Source: Toxonevra muliebris (Eukaryota; Arthropoda; Insecta; Diptera; Pallopteridae). Taken from it: a stretch of 64,000 nt of DNA. The position numbers and the translations under genes were made by a program. Below, piece by piece: positions 47,619-58,777 of the stretch. Position 1 is the first letter of the stretch; every line of letters starts with the position of its first letter. A model generated the notes under the pieces. That model worked only from the letters and a program-made list of their open reading frames with translations. It had not been told where the DNA came from and searched no databases. Where the stretch lies: positions 22,743,883 through 22,807,882 of the forward strand of contig OY829329.1 of assembly GCA_963691655.1 (NCBI GenBank), given 5' to 3'.

Positions 47619-49127
47619 GATATTCCCATTGGCAAAAAAAACATGTTAATTCACATTCATGAGTATGGACGAGGAAACGACTACCTATAAATGTAGCTAT
47701 AGCGTCGAAATTGAGCGTCCGATTGACCAATCCTAGAAAACTCCTTAAAAGTACCAACTCGTAATAAAAAAAGAAAGCAGCTCAGCACAAAGACAGCTAC
47801 CTCCAAACACACTTTGTCAAAGACTCAAACCTGCAACTAGTCGATCAGGAAGATCCAGACGTTAGAATTGCAGCCTAGACCTGACTGCTTTCATAAAATG
47901 ATCACCAGGAGGCCATGAGAAGAATTCATCTCCGATGGTGAGTAAGAAGTGATGTTGATTGCATGTGGCAATTTGAAACCCCTCGAGTTCTCTACCAGAA
48001 TTATTATCTTTAACTCTTTCGCAGATAAACCGGAAAATGTTGTCAAATTTAGGGAAAAACGTAGGGACAGGATAGCATATCCCGTTCTGTGGGACAGTGA
48101 ATATATACTTTCCTCGATGTAGGAATAGTCAAGCAGAAAAAAACTGCATACTCAGAATTTTGAATTGACCTCAAAATCTGGACTTAGGGCCAAAAAACCC
48201 ATTTTTCATAGGCTGAAGCATTTTATTTGTCCGATGAGTAAGTTTTTATATGCCATTCAAAACAGACATTTAATTGCTAACAACAATAAATAAATTGGTA
48301 ATATATCTTATGGAATACCGGAGTTAGAGGCAAAAATATGAGGAAAATGTAATTTTTTTTTTTTAATTTTTTTCATTTTGCATGGCGTTGTGCAGAAATC
48401 AATTCAACTGTTGATTTAGATCATTTCGCTTCAATCGCGAAAGAATTATCTTCAGTAGATCCGAAGATATAGCATTTACACCACGAGTGGACCATGTGAT
48501 TTCCGCCATGGGGGCCAAAACCCATAACTTTGGTTTTTTTTTATTTTACCTTGTAGATGTTTCATAGCTAAGAGAAAGTCGTTTATCAAGGAAGGTAATA
48601 ATTACTTAAACAGCAACACTCCACCAACCCCCCTTACCCACCCTTTTGGGTGTTATATGAAACCACTATTCCATATATGGCTATACCTGGAAAACGATCG
48701 CGAAACCTATCATACGGTTACCACCCATCGAAAAGTAGTTGAGTTCAGCGAAGTTCAAAGTTACCTAGATTCAACTTTTCTTTGGATCCACTTGGGATTG
48801 AACCTCGGGTCGGTAGCACAAGTGTTGGATTTTCTAACGTAATTACAACACAAACAATTCCATTATTTACGTAGTGTGAGAGGTTGGGTTCTAAAAATTC
48901 GGTTTTTGCATTATTTTGGGAAATGTGTACCTCGTAGATCATTCCCATTTTTCAAACCCCATTTTCAAGAGGAAGGGTAGGAGATGGAGGAAAAGTATAT
49001 ATACATACAAAAATTGTTTGTTCCTTTGGGCTTCACTACTTTGCTTCAGACATCAAATTCATATCAGTTAAGATAAACAAATTTATTAAAAGCACCAGAA
49101 GACCCCATTTTTCTGAATTCATATGGC
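47619..49127. other. Unassigned stretch with SINE remnant
   Basis: A tRNA-like half with B box GGTTCAATCCC lies on the minus strand near 48782-48840. About 47800-48150 is less AT-rich than its surroundings but has no recognisable reading frame. No gene. Confidence 0.35.
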
Positions 49128-50160
49128 AGGCTGAGAGGAAAAGCGGGCTAAAATTTATATAAGAGCAAAAGTGAAATAATTTAGAGTGTCAGTGCAAGAA
49201 TGGCATAAGTAATACGGTTTAGAGTGAAAATGAAACGCCTTAAAAGTAAAAGCAAAAGTGGTATAACAATTCTTTCAGAGCAAGAACAGCATAGTTTTTT
49301 ATTCCGTTTTCGCTCTGAACATATTTCGTTTCCCTTTTGCTCTGAACATATTTTGTTTCACTTTTGCTCTGAACATATTTCGTTTTGCTTTTGCTTTTAA
49401 GTAAAATTATTCCATTTTTTCTGAACGTAGAAGTTATACCACTTTTCCTCTCAGCCTCTCAAATGAGGACGATTCGGTTTTATATCACTTTCGAATGATA
49501 AATGACAGGCTGAGAGGAAAAGCGGGCTAAAATTTATATAAGAGTAAAAGTGAAATAATTTAGAGTGTCAGTGCAAGAATGGCATAAGTAATACGGTTTA
49601 GAGTGAAAATGAAACGCCTTAAAAGTAAGAGCAAAAATGGTATAACAATTCTTTCAGAGCAAGAACAGCATAGTTTTTTATTCCGTTTTCGCTCTGAACA
49701 TATTTCATTTCACTTTTGCTCTGAACATATTTCGTTTTGCTTTTGCTTTTAAGTAAAATTATTCCATTTTTTCTGAACGTAGAAGTTATACCACTTTTCC
49801 TCTCAGCCTCTCAAATGAGGACGATTCGGTTTTATATCACTTTCGAATGATAAATGACAGGCTGAGAGGAAAAGCGGGCTAAAATTTATATAAGAGCAAA
49901 GTGAAATAATTTAGAGTGTCAGTACAAGAATGGCATAAGTAATACGGTTTAGAGTGAAAATGAAACGCCTGAAAAGTAAGAACAAAAATGGTATAACAAT
50001 TCTTTCAGAGCAAGAACAGCATAGTTTTTTATTCCGTTTTCGCTCTGAACATATGCCGTTTCACTTTTGCTCTGAACATATTTCGTTTTGCTTTTCTCTT
50101 TAGTAAAATTATTCCATTTTTTTCTGAACGTAGAAGTTATACCACTTTTCCTCTCAGCGT
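49128..50160. repeat. Tandem triplet of foldback MITE units
   Basis: Three direct copies at 49128-49457, 49507-49809 and 49859-50160, separated by two near-identical 49-bp spacers that start TCTCAAATGAGGACG. Each unit has inverted ends AGGCTGAGAGGAAAAGYGG and inverted inner blocks. Each has an internal tandem subrepeat of about 27 bp (GCTCTGAACATATTTCGTTT), three copies in unit 1 and two in units 2 and 3. Copies are very similar, so the array is young or homogenised. CATATGG-like words flank the array. No coding capacity. Confidence 0.9.
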
Positions 50161-52329
50161 CTCATATATGGAGGAAACATATTGTGGGAAAACTAGAGGC
50201 GATGGAGAAAAACTGAGTGCGCAGTCATGATCAGCGACTCGAAATTACTATGAAACCGTTGGGATATCTGGCACATAAAAAAAAAAAAGTGAATGGGTTA
50301 AAGAAAAAGAAAGTGGGTGTAACACCATCCATAAAATGAAAAAGTTTGAAACGCTATATTTTAGGAACCATAGCAAAGAAGAACAATATAGTTTATTTGT
50401 GAAAGCGGCACATTGTCAGTAGTTATGGGACTGAATGTGGTTGTTTTAGGGCAAGTAGGCATGGCACTAATGAAAGTTTGTTGGTGAAGGCAGTATGTTG
50501 GGAGTTAGAAGTTATTATGAGACCATTGCAAGAAAGAGGATGAGGCTATGATAAGATGGAATAAGATGCTTTCTATGTCATTAACAGAGCAGAATATAGT
50601 TACTATTGCACATGTGGGAGTTTTACTACCTATAAAAATAATATGAATGATAAATGCAATAATTAGATTTAGATCTGAGGTTGGCACGCTCATATTGTCA
50701 TATCTTTTGCAAAGGTTTTTTGTTGTTCTAATTTTTGTATTACCCAAACATAGTTCGGACAGCGAAGCTGGTATTATCTTGTTGTATTAGGATGTTGAAA
50801 GTAGTAAATAAAATAAATAAACCATCGCCAGCAGCATTTGCAAAAAGCAATGCCTCTACACCACCAGTTTCGAATGTGGATTATCCTCTCTTGCTTCGGA
50901 AGGAGGCCTCTCTATTTTTAATCTGCTAGTGTCCCGGAATATGGATTTTCTATTCAATGAGTGATAGCTTCGACAATGGAAGAAGAACAATAACGGCGAG
51001 AGGAAGAATCTTATCTTTGCCGCAGAAACAGATAAAAGTTCATGGGTGACAGATAGAAACCTTCGTCTTCTTCTTTCTTACAACCGAACTAAAAATTGAT
51101 GCCTGCAGTTAATAGGCAACAACTCTGGATAAATACTAGAAAATTGCATCTTTAATGATAAAATTCGATTGTGTCATAGATCCCCCTTATATAATTATAA
51201 TTGTATAACAAAATAGTTAATAATAAAAAAAATAAAAAAATAAAACAAAAAACAAACGTTGACATTTGCATGCATAACTAAATTGATTAACTAAAAGTAT
51301 AACGGAATAAAGAATTTATAATTTTTCACAATTAATTGCTAATTGCTAATTACAACAAATTTATTCACAAACATTTACACAAGTGCAATGAAAATATTTA
51401 TTTAACTATTTCAAATGTTAAACTAAACGTAACTTAAATAAATTAAAAATAATATTAGAATTTAAACTAACACGAAAAGTAAATATAAATTATTAATATT
51501 CATTTGCATATATCACACAAACATGATATAACGCCCTCTATCTAAAACTATCGGCATTTATAGTGATAGTTTATGGAATTAATTTACTGTGTTATGTGAT
51601 TATCTGAGGTCTTATAATAAAATTTAACAATTGACACAGTATTAGGCCGAAATATGAATCAGAAATTGAACTGGTTTAAGTGACTACAAGTGAATAAAAA
51701 TATATATGCATTTGCTGATTTAGCCAAACATTCTTTGTTTTGGTTTCGAAGAATATCGGTTAGAAACAGTTCGTTTCCAATTTAGTCAGTTGACAAATTT
51801 TTCAGAATTCATAAAAAACCTGTCTGTCATATCATTTAGTCAGGAAAGAACTCAGGTCTCGGTATTGACTGCATAATACCTTGATGAAAAGCTTGAATGA
51901 AAGTGGTCTGTATTTTGAAATGTCTGGAATTAAAAATTATTGGTTTTCATAGAAAATTGTACTTAAAATCAGATATATGATCCAAACAAATTTCGTTGTA
52001 TTGATCGGTTCATCGTTACACCGTTTCTCTAAACTACAGTTTCGGTTCAAAAACCGGTTCTTTCACACCTTCGAACTGCTAATTGGATCAAAAATTATGT
52101 TATGTAAAATTTGATATTACCCTTCAAAGGTTTCACTTGTATGGGAGTTATACGTGATTGTTGCCTGACTTTAAAAATTTTACGGTTTACATCACTCGAA
52201 TTGCGGATGGTTCGTGTTAAAATTGGTTTGGTTCAAAACCAGCTTAAAATTCAAATAAATTGAAGATTAATTCGTTAATTAAGGTGTGGGGGAAATTAAT
52301 TCCTCAAACAACTAATTTTCAATTTATTT
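50161..52329. other. Non-coding AT-rich stretch
   Basis: No domain or repeat boundary recognised. AT content is especially high at 51180-51500. Confidence 0.35.
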
Positions 52330-52331
52330 TA

Positions 52332-53609
52332 TTGGGAGTATGAATGTATAAACTCGTATTTTTTCGTAATTTGGACATTTATTTTGAAAAAGTGATTATA
52401 AATTTATTCTTTAAAGTATTGTCCATCGTTAGCCACAACCTTTTCCCATCTTTCTGGTAGCATACGGATTCCGCGTCGAAAGAACTCCTCATCTTTTGAG
52501 GCTATAAACGAATCGACCCATTTTTTGAGTTCTTTGAAAGAACGGAAGTGCTGTTCAGCCAGGCCATGTGTCATCGATCGGAACAAGTGGTAATCAGAAG
52601 GAGCAATGGAGAATAAGGCGAGTGGGGTAGCACTTCCCATTTCAGCATGTATGTTTTTACTTGCCTTGCAACATGCGGCCGAGCATTGTCGTGCTGAAGA
52701 ATAACTTCGTCGTGTTTTCTGTGTGTATTCCGACCTCTTATCCTTTAATGCTCGGCTCAAACGCATCAATTAGTCGGTAGCGGTCGCCAGTGATCGTTTC
52801 ATTCGGTTTCAACAGCTCATAATACACGGCACCTTATCCCATATCCCACCAAATACACAGCATGAGCTTGGATCCATGGATGTTCGGCTTTGCCGTTGAT
52901 GTTGATGCATGTCCGGGCGGTCCCTATGATTTTTTACGCTTTGGGTTATCGTAACGAATCCACTTTTCATCGCCAGTCACAATACGATGCAGAAAACGCT
53001 TTCTTTTCTGTCGTTCAATCAGCAGTTCACATGTGAAAAATCGTCGTTCGATGTCTCTCGGCTTCAATTCGTACGGCACCCAATTTCCTTGCTTTTGAAT
53101 CATTCCCAATGCTTTCAATGGTTTAGAAATGGTTGATTGATCAACTCCTAAAGATTCTGCAAGTTCTTGTTGCGTTTGACATGAATCTTCTTCGAGTAAT
53201 GCCTTCAATTCTTCATCTTCGAACTTTTTCGGGCCGCCTGAACGTTCCCTGTCTTCAACATCAAAATCACCACTTTTGAAACGGGCATACCACACCTGAC
53301 ACATTCTGACGTCTAAAGCACAGTCAGGATAAGCTTCAGTGAGTAAACGATGTGCTTCAGTTGCGTTTTTCTTTAAATGGAAGAAGCAAATTAAAACTTC
53401 CCGCAAATGTTGTTTTGTTGGCACGAAATTCGACATTTTCAGCTATAGTAAAACATTTTTGTAAAATTATGAAAATTATTTGACAGATCAATTCTTATAG
53501 TATTTTTGGCGCTCTTCGAGATAGAATAGCTGTCAATGTCAAAAAAAATGGCGCGTATGATAGATATGAAGTTAGTCACAATTACGAGTTTATACATTCA
53601 TACTCCCAA
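52332..53609 (-). mobile_element. Mos1-type mariner with intact ends, dead transposase
   Basis: 1278 bp (Mos1 is 1286). The ends, TTGGGAGTATGAATGTATAA inward on both sides, match for about 28 bp. Flanked by the TA target at 52330-52331 and 53610-53611. The transposase on the minus strand starts at 53436 with 170 good residues: FVPTKQHLREVLICFFHLKK, SGDFDVEDRERSG, DQSTISKPLKALG, HRIVTGDEKWIRYDNPKRKK (first catalytic Asp). A stop follows at 52924 and then frameshifts. The later frames show APSDYHLFRSM (third Asp) and EEFFRRGIRMLPERWEKVVA near the C-terminus. The second Asp region is disrupted. Confidence 0.92.
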
Positions 53610-53611
53610 TA

Positions 53612-53884
53612 ATTTTAGGTGCAATTTTCTACTATATCTCAAGTTAGTTTTTTACTTATTAACAAAATCCAAGAAAAAATAGATCTAAAATCAATTTCGA
53701 TCTTTACTAACAACTTACTTAATCAAAACCAATATATTCTGTACACCGAATGTGTAGCGTATAAAAGTACCGCACCTTTCTTACAATTCGCATTCACTTC
53801 ATGTCAGAAGCAACCTTAACAAGGTTTCAAAAGGACCAGCCCGATACGGGATTCGAGCCCGAAATATAACTGAAACATACTTAA
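53612..53884. other. Spacer with SINE-like remnant
   Basis: A B-box-like GGGCTCGAATCCCG word on the minus strand near 53840-53862 suggests a degenerate tRNA-derived repeat. No gene. Confidence 0.4.
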
Positions 53885-54405
53885 CCTAACAATAAAAATC
53901 CTATTTAGGATTTTGCCAAAAGTCTTGGTTGGGCGTTCGGTACAGCCCGTTAAAACTGGTTGGTTTTTAGTGCTCATGAAGAGGGATTCTTTTTTACTTT
54001 TTGGGATATAACCGTGCATTTCTCGATGTTTACGTCTGAGAATCTATTATAGGAAAAGGTGTAAGGAAAATTTTTGTCTAACACTGCAAAGTCATATCTC
54101 TCCTTTTAATGGTTCTTTTTTGGCCAAAGTATTAAAAATAGCAAAAAAAATATTTTTTAATTGTAAAAAAAAACTGGGGCATTGTGGATCACGGGCGGGA
54201 AATCTAGTAGTAGTTGCCAGCTGCAAATAACTGTCATCAGCTCATTGGTTTTACGGCTTTGTCATGTTCTGAGACCCTAGTTTATATCCCAAAAAGGCTA
54301 ATTCATGAGCACCAAAAACCGATCAGCTCCAACGGTCTGCACCGAACGCCCAACCTTGTCAAAATATATATAGGGTTTTTATTGTTAGGTCAAATACTAT
54401 TCATC
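53885..54405. repeat. Foldback repeat, arms of about 130 bp
   Basis: The arm at 53885-54020 is repeated in inverted orientation at 54275-54405. Shared words include TATATCCCAAAAAG, TTCATGAGCAC, ACCGAACGCCCAACC and TTTTTATTGTTAGGT. The loop of about 250 bp is unrelated. Open frames on both arms are mirror readings of the same repeat, not genes. Class unknown (foldback or MITE). Confidence 0.75.
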
Positions 54406-55239
54406 TATCATAGTCGTTACGCTGGATCTGAACATGATCCTATATATTTGTGGTATTATTTAAAAATATTAACATTTTTATTCAACGAAAGCCAAACCCA
54501 TTGCTTGAAAAAATCAACTCCAGAGCTGCACATAACGCTGCAGCCAAAAAAAAAACTCCCTCTTCAAGCCTGACCAGTCTATCAGTGTGTACATGAACAA
54601 TTTAAGGTAATTTTCTGCTGCCTGCCTGTAAAAAAAAAAAAAAAAAAAAAACATAAAACATAAACCTGTGCCTGCACTTCTCTTTACGCAGTTTTCCTTC
54701 CTCCCATGTTTGCGTTAAGTCAATGGACAAGTGAAAGTTAAACAAAATTACTATAAGCTAAAAACAAGAAGAAAATTACCTAGATAAATATATAGATGGT
54801 GTGTAACTTTTCTTTTTATGCAATTTCAGTTTAAATATGATTTCAGCAGGTTTACTTAATTTTATAGTTATGTATTTGCACATATGTTTTTGCATATAAT
54901 AGATGCCGCTGTTACTATTATATGTGGCATTTCAAGGAAATGAAAGAGAGAATTGAGAGTATATATAGATTTTTTAATGTTAACCTAAAGGTACTGTATA
55001 TAACACAGTACGACAAGGTTTTCCGTAATTGGATAAATGACGGTTTTTTTTTTATTTTAAATAATTGACTTAAGGGTCCACTAAAGTTATAGTTCAAACC
55101 ACTCCTTCTTTTCTCCACCTATGAGGACTGTGATATACTTTTCAAAAAAGATATCATTGGTGAAATTATTTGATTTACAACCTATAAACTTTTAATCAGA
55201 TTAATGAGGGATGAAACACTTATTAAAAAAATGATTTTC
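54406..55239. other. Non-coding AT-rich stretch
   Basis: A 21-bp A-run lies at about 54630. No gene or element recognised. Confidence 0.35.
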
Positions 55240-55696
55240 TTAATCTATGTCCAATTTTTGTTTTATCCCTTTCATTAAACGCTGCACATCTTCTTTTGTA
55301 ACGACACCAGCAACTCGATCATCTTTCTCCAAGTTCCAAGTTTGAACAGGTGTAGTAGCTAAATCAGGCCAAAATATTGGTGATAAATTGTGTTTTTTGT
55401 GAAAAAGTATAAAACGACGCTTTAAGCATTCTTTCTTGTAAATTTCTGCGGATATAGTGACCTTTGAAAAACACGGGGTGTTCCTAAAACCGCAAGAGCA
55501 AATAGCCTGCAAGATGAGAACTCTCTTCCAGAGAGAACGTATATTTCCAGTTTGTAATAGATTGCTTTTTTCATTAACATTATCTGTGCCTTTTCTATAC
55601 GATCTAAATGAACAGTGTAATGAGGGTTCCAAATTATGGCGCAATAAACGAGATGACTTCGGACGAATGCAATTTAAAGTATATAGATCTCCAGAA
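55240..55696 (-). pseudogene. Tc1/mariner-like transposase fragment
   Basis: The minus strand reads LILQAICSCGFRNTPCFSK, AEIYKKECLKRRFILF and HNLSPIFWPDLATT. This is the same protein family as the relic at 29090-29365 (LVWHAICSCGKRS). It includes the FWPDLA segment with the second catalytic Asp that the other copy lacks. The upstream part of the gene is cut off at 55697 by the hAT-like insertion. A decayed copy. Confidence 0.7.
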
Positions 55697-56637
55697 CAAT
55701 CTCCATATTTAGGGGGGAGGTTTTGGGGGTTCTGACCCCCCCTCCCCCCCCCCCCCCCCCGAAATGTGGGAACTTTCATCTATTTTGTGATATTAATTGC
55801 CAGTGGATGAAAAAAAGTCAAAATAAAATCTATTGAACAGTTTTTAAATATTTTTTGCTTCCATCGGTTTCTTTCTAAAAAGTCAAATATAAAAAAAATA
55901 AACTTTAAATCTTAGTTACACTATGCGACCAGATCCGATTTGTTTTCTTTGACATGAGGTTTGACTTTGGATATAAAAAGAGAAGGTGATGCTGAGCAAT
56001 TCTGCATTTATAGTTTTTCTAGGTCAGTAACTGTTTTTAATTTACAGTTTCGGGTTAAGGGCTCATCTGGAAGGTCATGATTCAGCCTATAATTTCTGGA
56101 TTTCGATGTTTGTAGCTCGCCAGTGTTCAGCTCTCCAATTTTTAAAAATGACCAAAAATTCTATTTTAGGGTTTTCCATCCCATTTTTTCTAAAACGTAA
56201 CGTGATGGGAAATTTTTGACCTCAGATTCGTGTTCAGTATAAAAAATTCATTCACAAATACTAGGAACCATTTTATTCGCAAAGCCCATGTAGGGCAGTA
56301 GTAGTGGATCAGCTCCAAAGTTCTAGGAAACAATCTTAAAATGTAATTAATTCTTTAACCCATTATTGCCCAGAGCACCCCAACCCGGAAGACCACTTTC
56401 AATGCAGTAACTGCACGGATTTTGTGAATATTAGCCAACCTCATCCGGATTCCTTATCATGGCCCGAATTCCCATTGATAATCATTTGAAAAAAATGAGC
56501 CTCTGACTATTTTTAGTATTTTTGGTAATTGTTTTGAGGTCGGGCTCATCATCAGTAATGGCAAGTCAATGTCAATTATCTTCGAATGAAACCGCCCCCC
56601 CCCGCGCCCCCCGAAAAAAATCCTGGCTACGGCCCTG
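55697..56637 (+). mobile_element. hAT-like element with G-run ends, copy 3
   Basis: 941 bp, bounded by a perfect 8-bp duplication CTCCAGAA at 55689-55696 and 56638-56645. The right end reads, reverse-complemented, CAGGGCCGTAGCCAGGA followed by a T-run and G-run. The left end is more decayed (CAATCTCCATATTTAGG then a G-run). The interior matches copies 1 and 2 (GCCAACCTCATCCGG, TTTGACATGAGGTTTGACT). A second C-run lies at 55736-55760. No transposase. Confidence 0.88.
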
Positions 56638-56645
56638 CTCCAGAA

Positions 56646-56867
56646 TATCGAAAATTTCTCTTGATAAATCCAAACATGAAATACGCTTTCGAGGTGATAA
56701 AATCAAAATGTTTTTTAAAGCTCATTTTCGTATCAAATATTAAAAATCTTCACATCCCCGTGACTTAACTACTATTAAAATGAAATCTTCTCGGTGTTCT
56801 CATTTAAATCCTTCTGAATTTTCAGCCTTTTTCACTCTTGAACCCTAACGATCCGTTCACCCCGGCT
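56646..56867. other. Target sequence next to the Transib element
   Basis: About 220 bp of unassigned sequence ending in CGGCT (56863-56867), the left duplication of the next element. Confidence 0.5.
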
Positions 56868-57179
56868 CACAGTGGGCTGAATGGGGTATCCAGCGTCACG
56901 AAAGTCGAAATCAATTAATTTGGCTGATTTATTTATAGGTTTTTATTAACAACATATTATATATGTTAAAAACTGTTGTTTGGTTACAAAGTTTATTAAA
57001 ACCAAACGATAATTAAAATTAAAATCCAATTGAGATTCCCCAAATGAATTAAAATGAAAAGAAGAATTTTCAACACCTGGAAAAAAATTAAATTGTAAAA
57101 CATTTTACATACATTTATCATTCAAATGATAATAGTTCCTACAGAAATATTTCAATCACTTTCCGAGGCAAGATTGCCA

Positions 57180-57843
57180 TCATCAAGTAGTTCTTCTGCA
57201 ATTGGTGGATCAGACAGTAAATTTAGAATATCTTCGTCAAAATGCTCATTATTTTGGTGTTGAATAAAGTTTTTTGAAATTGATGTAATAAATAGATCCT
57301 ATGACACTAATAATAAATTAAAAAGATCTCGTATGGTTTTTTCACGCGATATTTTGCTTGTATGAAACTCCCTGAAGTTTCTGAAATATTTATTTCGAGC
57401 TTCCAGGGCTTCTTCAGACATCATTCCTATAGGAAGTGAAATACTTTTTATTATAAATGTACTAAAATCTTGTGCATGCTAGAAGGCATATAAAACCACG
57501 GATACAGCTCTACAAAAAGCTTTGCTGTATCCAAAGCATATTCTCGAAACTCTTTGTTTTCCTTTGCAAAGAAAAGCTTTATAGGTCTGCAAAACCGAGT
57601 AGATGAGGAGCGTGGATTCACCCAAACAACGGATTTGGCTCTAACTATTTGTAAAGGAACAATGCAAATAGCAAAGAGAAATTCATCAGTGGATGTGTCA
57701 TTACTGGTATTAAAGTTTTGTCTATAAGCAGAGTGACCACCACTTCCATCGCAATCCCATTTATACTCTAAAGTGAAATATGTTGACGCCACTAGTTGTA
57801 GATCTAAAAATTTAAACAGCCTATTCCATTGCATTTTTTCCAT
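57180..57843 (-). pseudogene. RAG1/Transib-like transposase remnant
   Basis: Minus strand. 57843-57451 is open for 130 residues and contains WDCDGSGGHSAY, which matches the CDGxG motif with the first catalytic Asp of RAG1/Transib, then PRSSSTRFCRPI. Further on, LYPWFYMPSSMHKILVH matches the region RAG1 has before its last catalytic Glu. After a frameshift, 57440-57300 reads LPIGMMSEEALEARNKYFRN, like the RAG1 SEGNESGNKLFRRFRK segment with that Glu. A stop follows in LLLVS-DLF. The several-hundred-residue middle with the second Asp is missing between CRPIKLFF and the EYALDTAKLFVE helix. Dead, but diagnostic. Assignment rests on motif recognition, supported by the element ends. Confidence 0.75.
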
Positions 57844-57902
57844 TTTTCGTTAAGTTTGCTAATAAAGTTGAACAAAATTTGCTTTATCTTACTTCTCTTA
57901 AG

Positions 57903-58140
57903 ACGACCTCGATAGTCTAGTGGATAGTGCACTAGACTTTCATCCAGAAGGTTGCGGGTTCGATTCCCGTCTTGGTCTGGTGGTTAATTCTCATAAACTT
58001 CTTATATTCACTATCGATATGAAGTGGATGAGAATTATAAGAATGTGTACAAGTACAAACCTTGGTTGGTAATGGCAAGACCACCGAGCTGATAAAAAAT
58101 TGCCACATAGCCTTTCGGAATCGGCGTTAAGCTGTAGGTC
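57903..58140 (+). repeat. SINE family A inserted in the Transib element
   Basis: Same head (ACGACCTCGATAGTCTAGTG, B box GGTTCGATTCCC) and body (GATAAAAAATTGCC, GAATCGGCGTTAAG) as 45837-46148, but without the (CCTAA)n tail. It lies inside the Transib element just upstream of the transposase start, so it arrived later. The right duplication was not identified. Confidence 0.85.
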
Positions 58141-58777
58141 CTCCGTAATTTAAAATTACAGAGGTTTTTTGTTGGATCTCTCTCATTACGCCAAACATTG
58201 AATAATTCACGTTTTGGAATGTACATTTTTTCTAAAAACAGCAAAGCAAATGATTAGGCAAATATTGGCAGCTAATTTTTTCGCAAATTATTTAGACATA
58301 TCTCATATTTACTAAGAATTAACAAATAAGGCCGGTAGTTGGCGAATTTAATTGTTAAAAGTCAACCTAAACTTACTGAAAAACGAAATATTTCACACAA
58401 AAATTGGTTTAAAACATTGATTTATTAGCCAAAAATAAGTCAACAAGCACATCAAAATTTTATGAAAAAGATAACTACATAACTGAAACTTTAAAATACA
58501 CTCAAAAAATCTTTGCAATTCCGTTTATATTTTTGCAACACGAATTTTAAAAATTTACAAAAAATCAGTACAATTTTCTTTACTATAATTGTAAAATAGT
58601 TTAGTGACTTTGATAGTTAAAAAAACAGAGAAAAAATCAAAGAAAAATGACAAAAATGGTACCGTTACGTACAATGGGCATTTTTCTGATATTTTCCATC
58701 AAAATTTATTCATATTGATGCAATTGAGTTTTTGACTTTCGTGACACTAGATGAACCAGTCAGACCACTGTGCGGCT

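Larger units (their letters stand above)
56868..58772 (-). mobile_element. Transib/RAG1-like DNA transposon with CACAGTG ends
   Basis: 1905 bp including a nested SINE. Inverted ends of about 43 bp begin CACAGTGG on both sides and agree at 35 of 43 positions, with a GTCACGAAAGTC block at 28-39. They are flanked by a perfect 5-bp duplication CGGCT at 56863-56867 and 58773-58777. Transib elements are known for 5-bp GC-rich duplications and CACWRTG termini, and CACAGTG is identical to the heptamer of V(D)J recombination signals. The interior encodes a RAG1-like transposase remnant on the minus strand. Alternatives such as hAT or mariner do not fit a 5-bp duplication. Confidence 0.88.
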
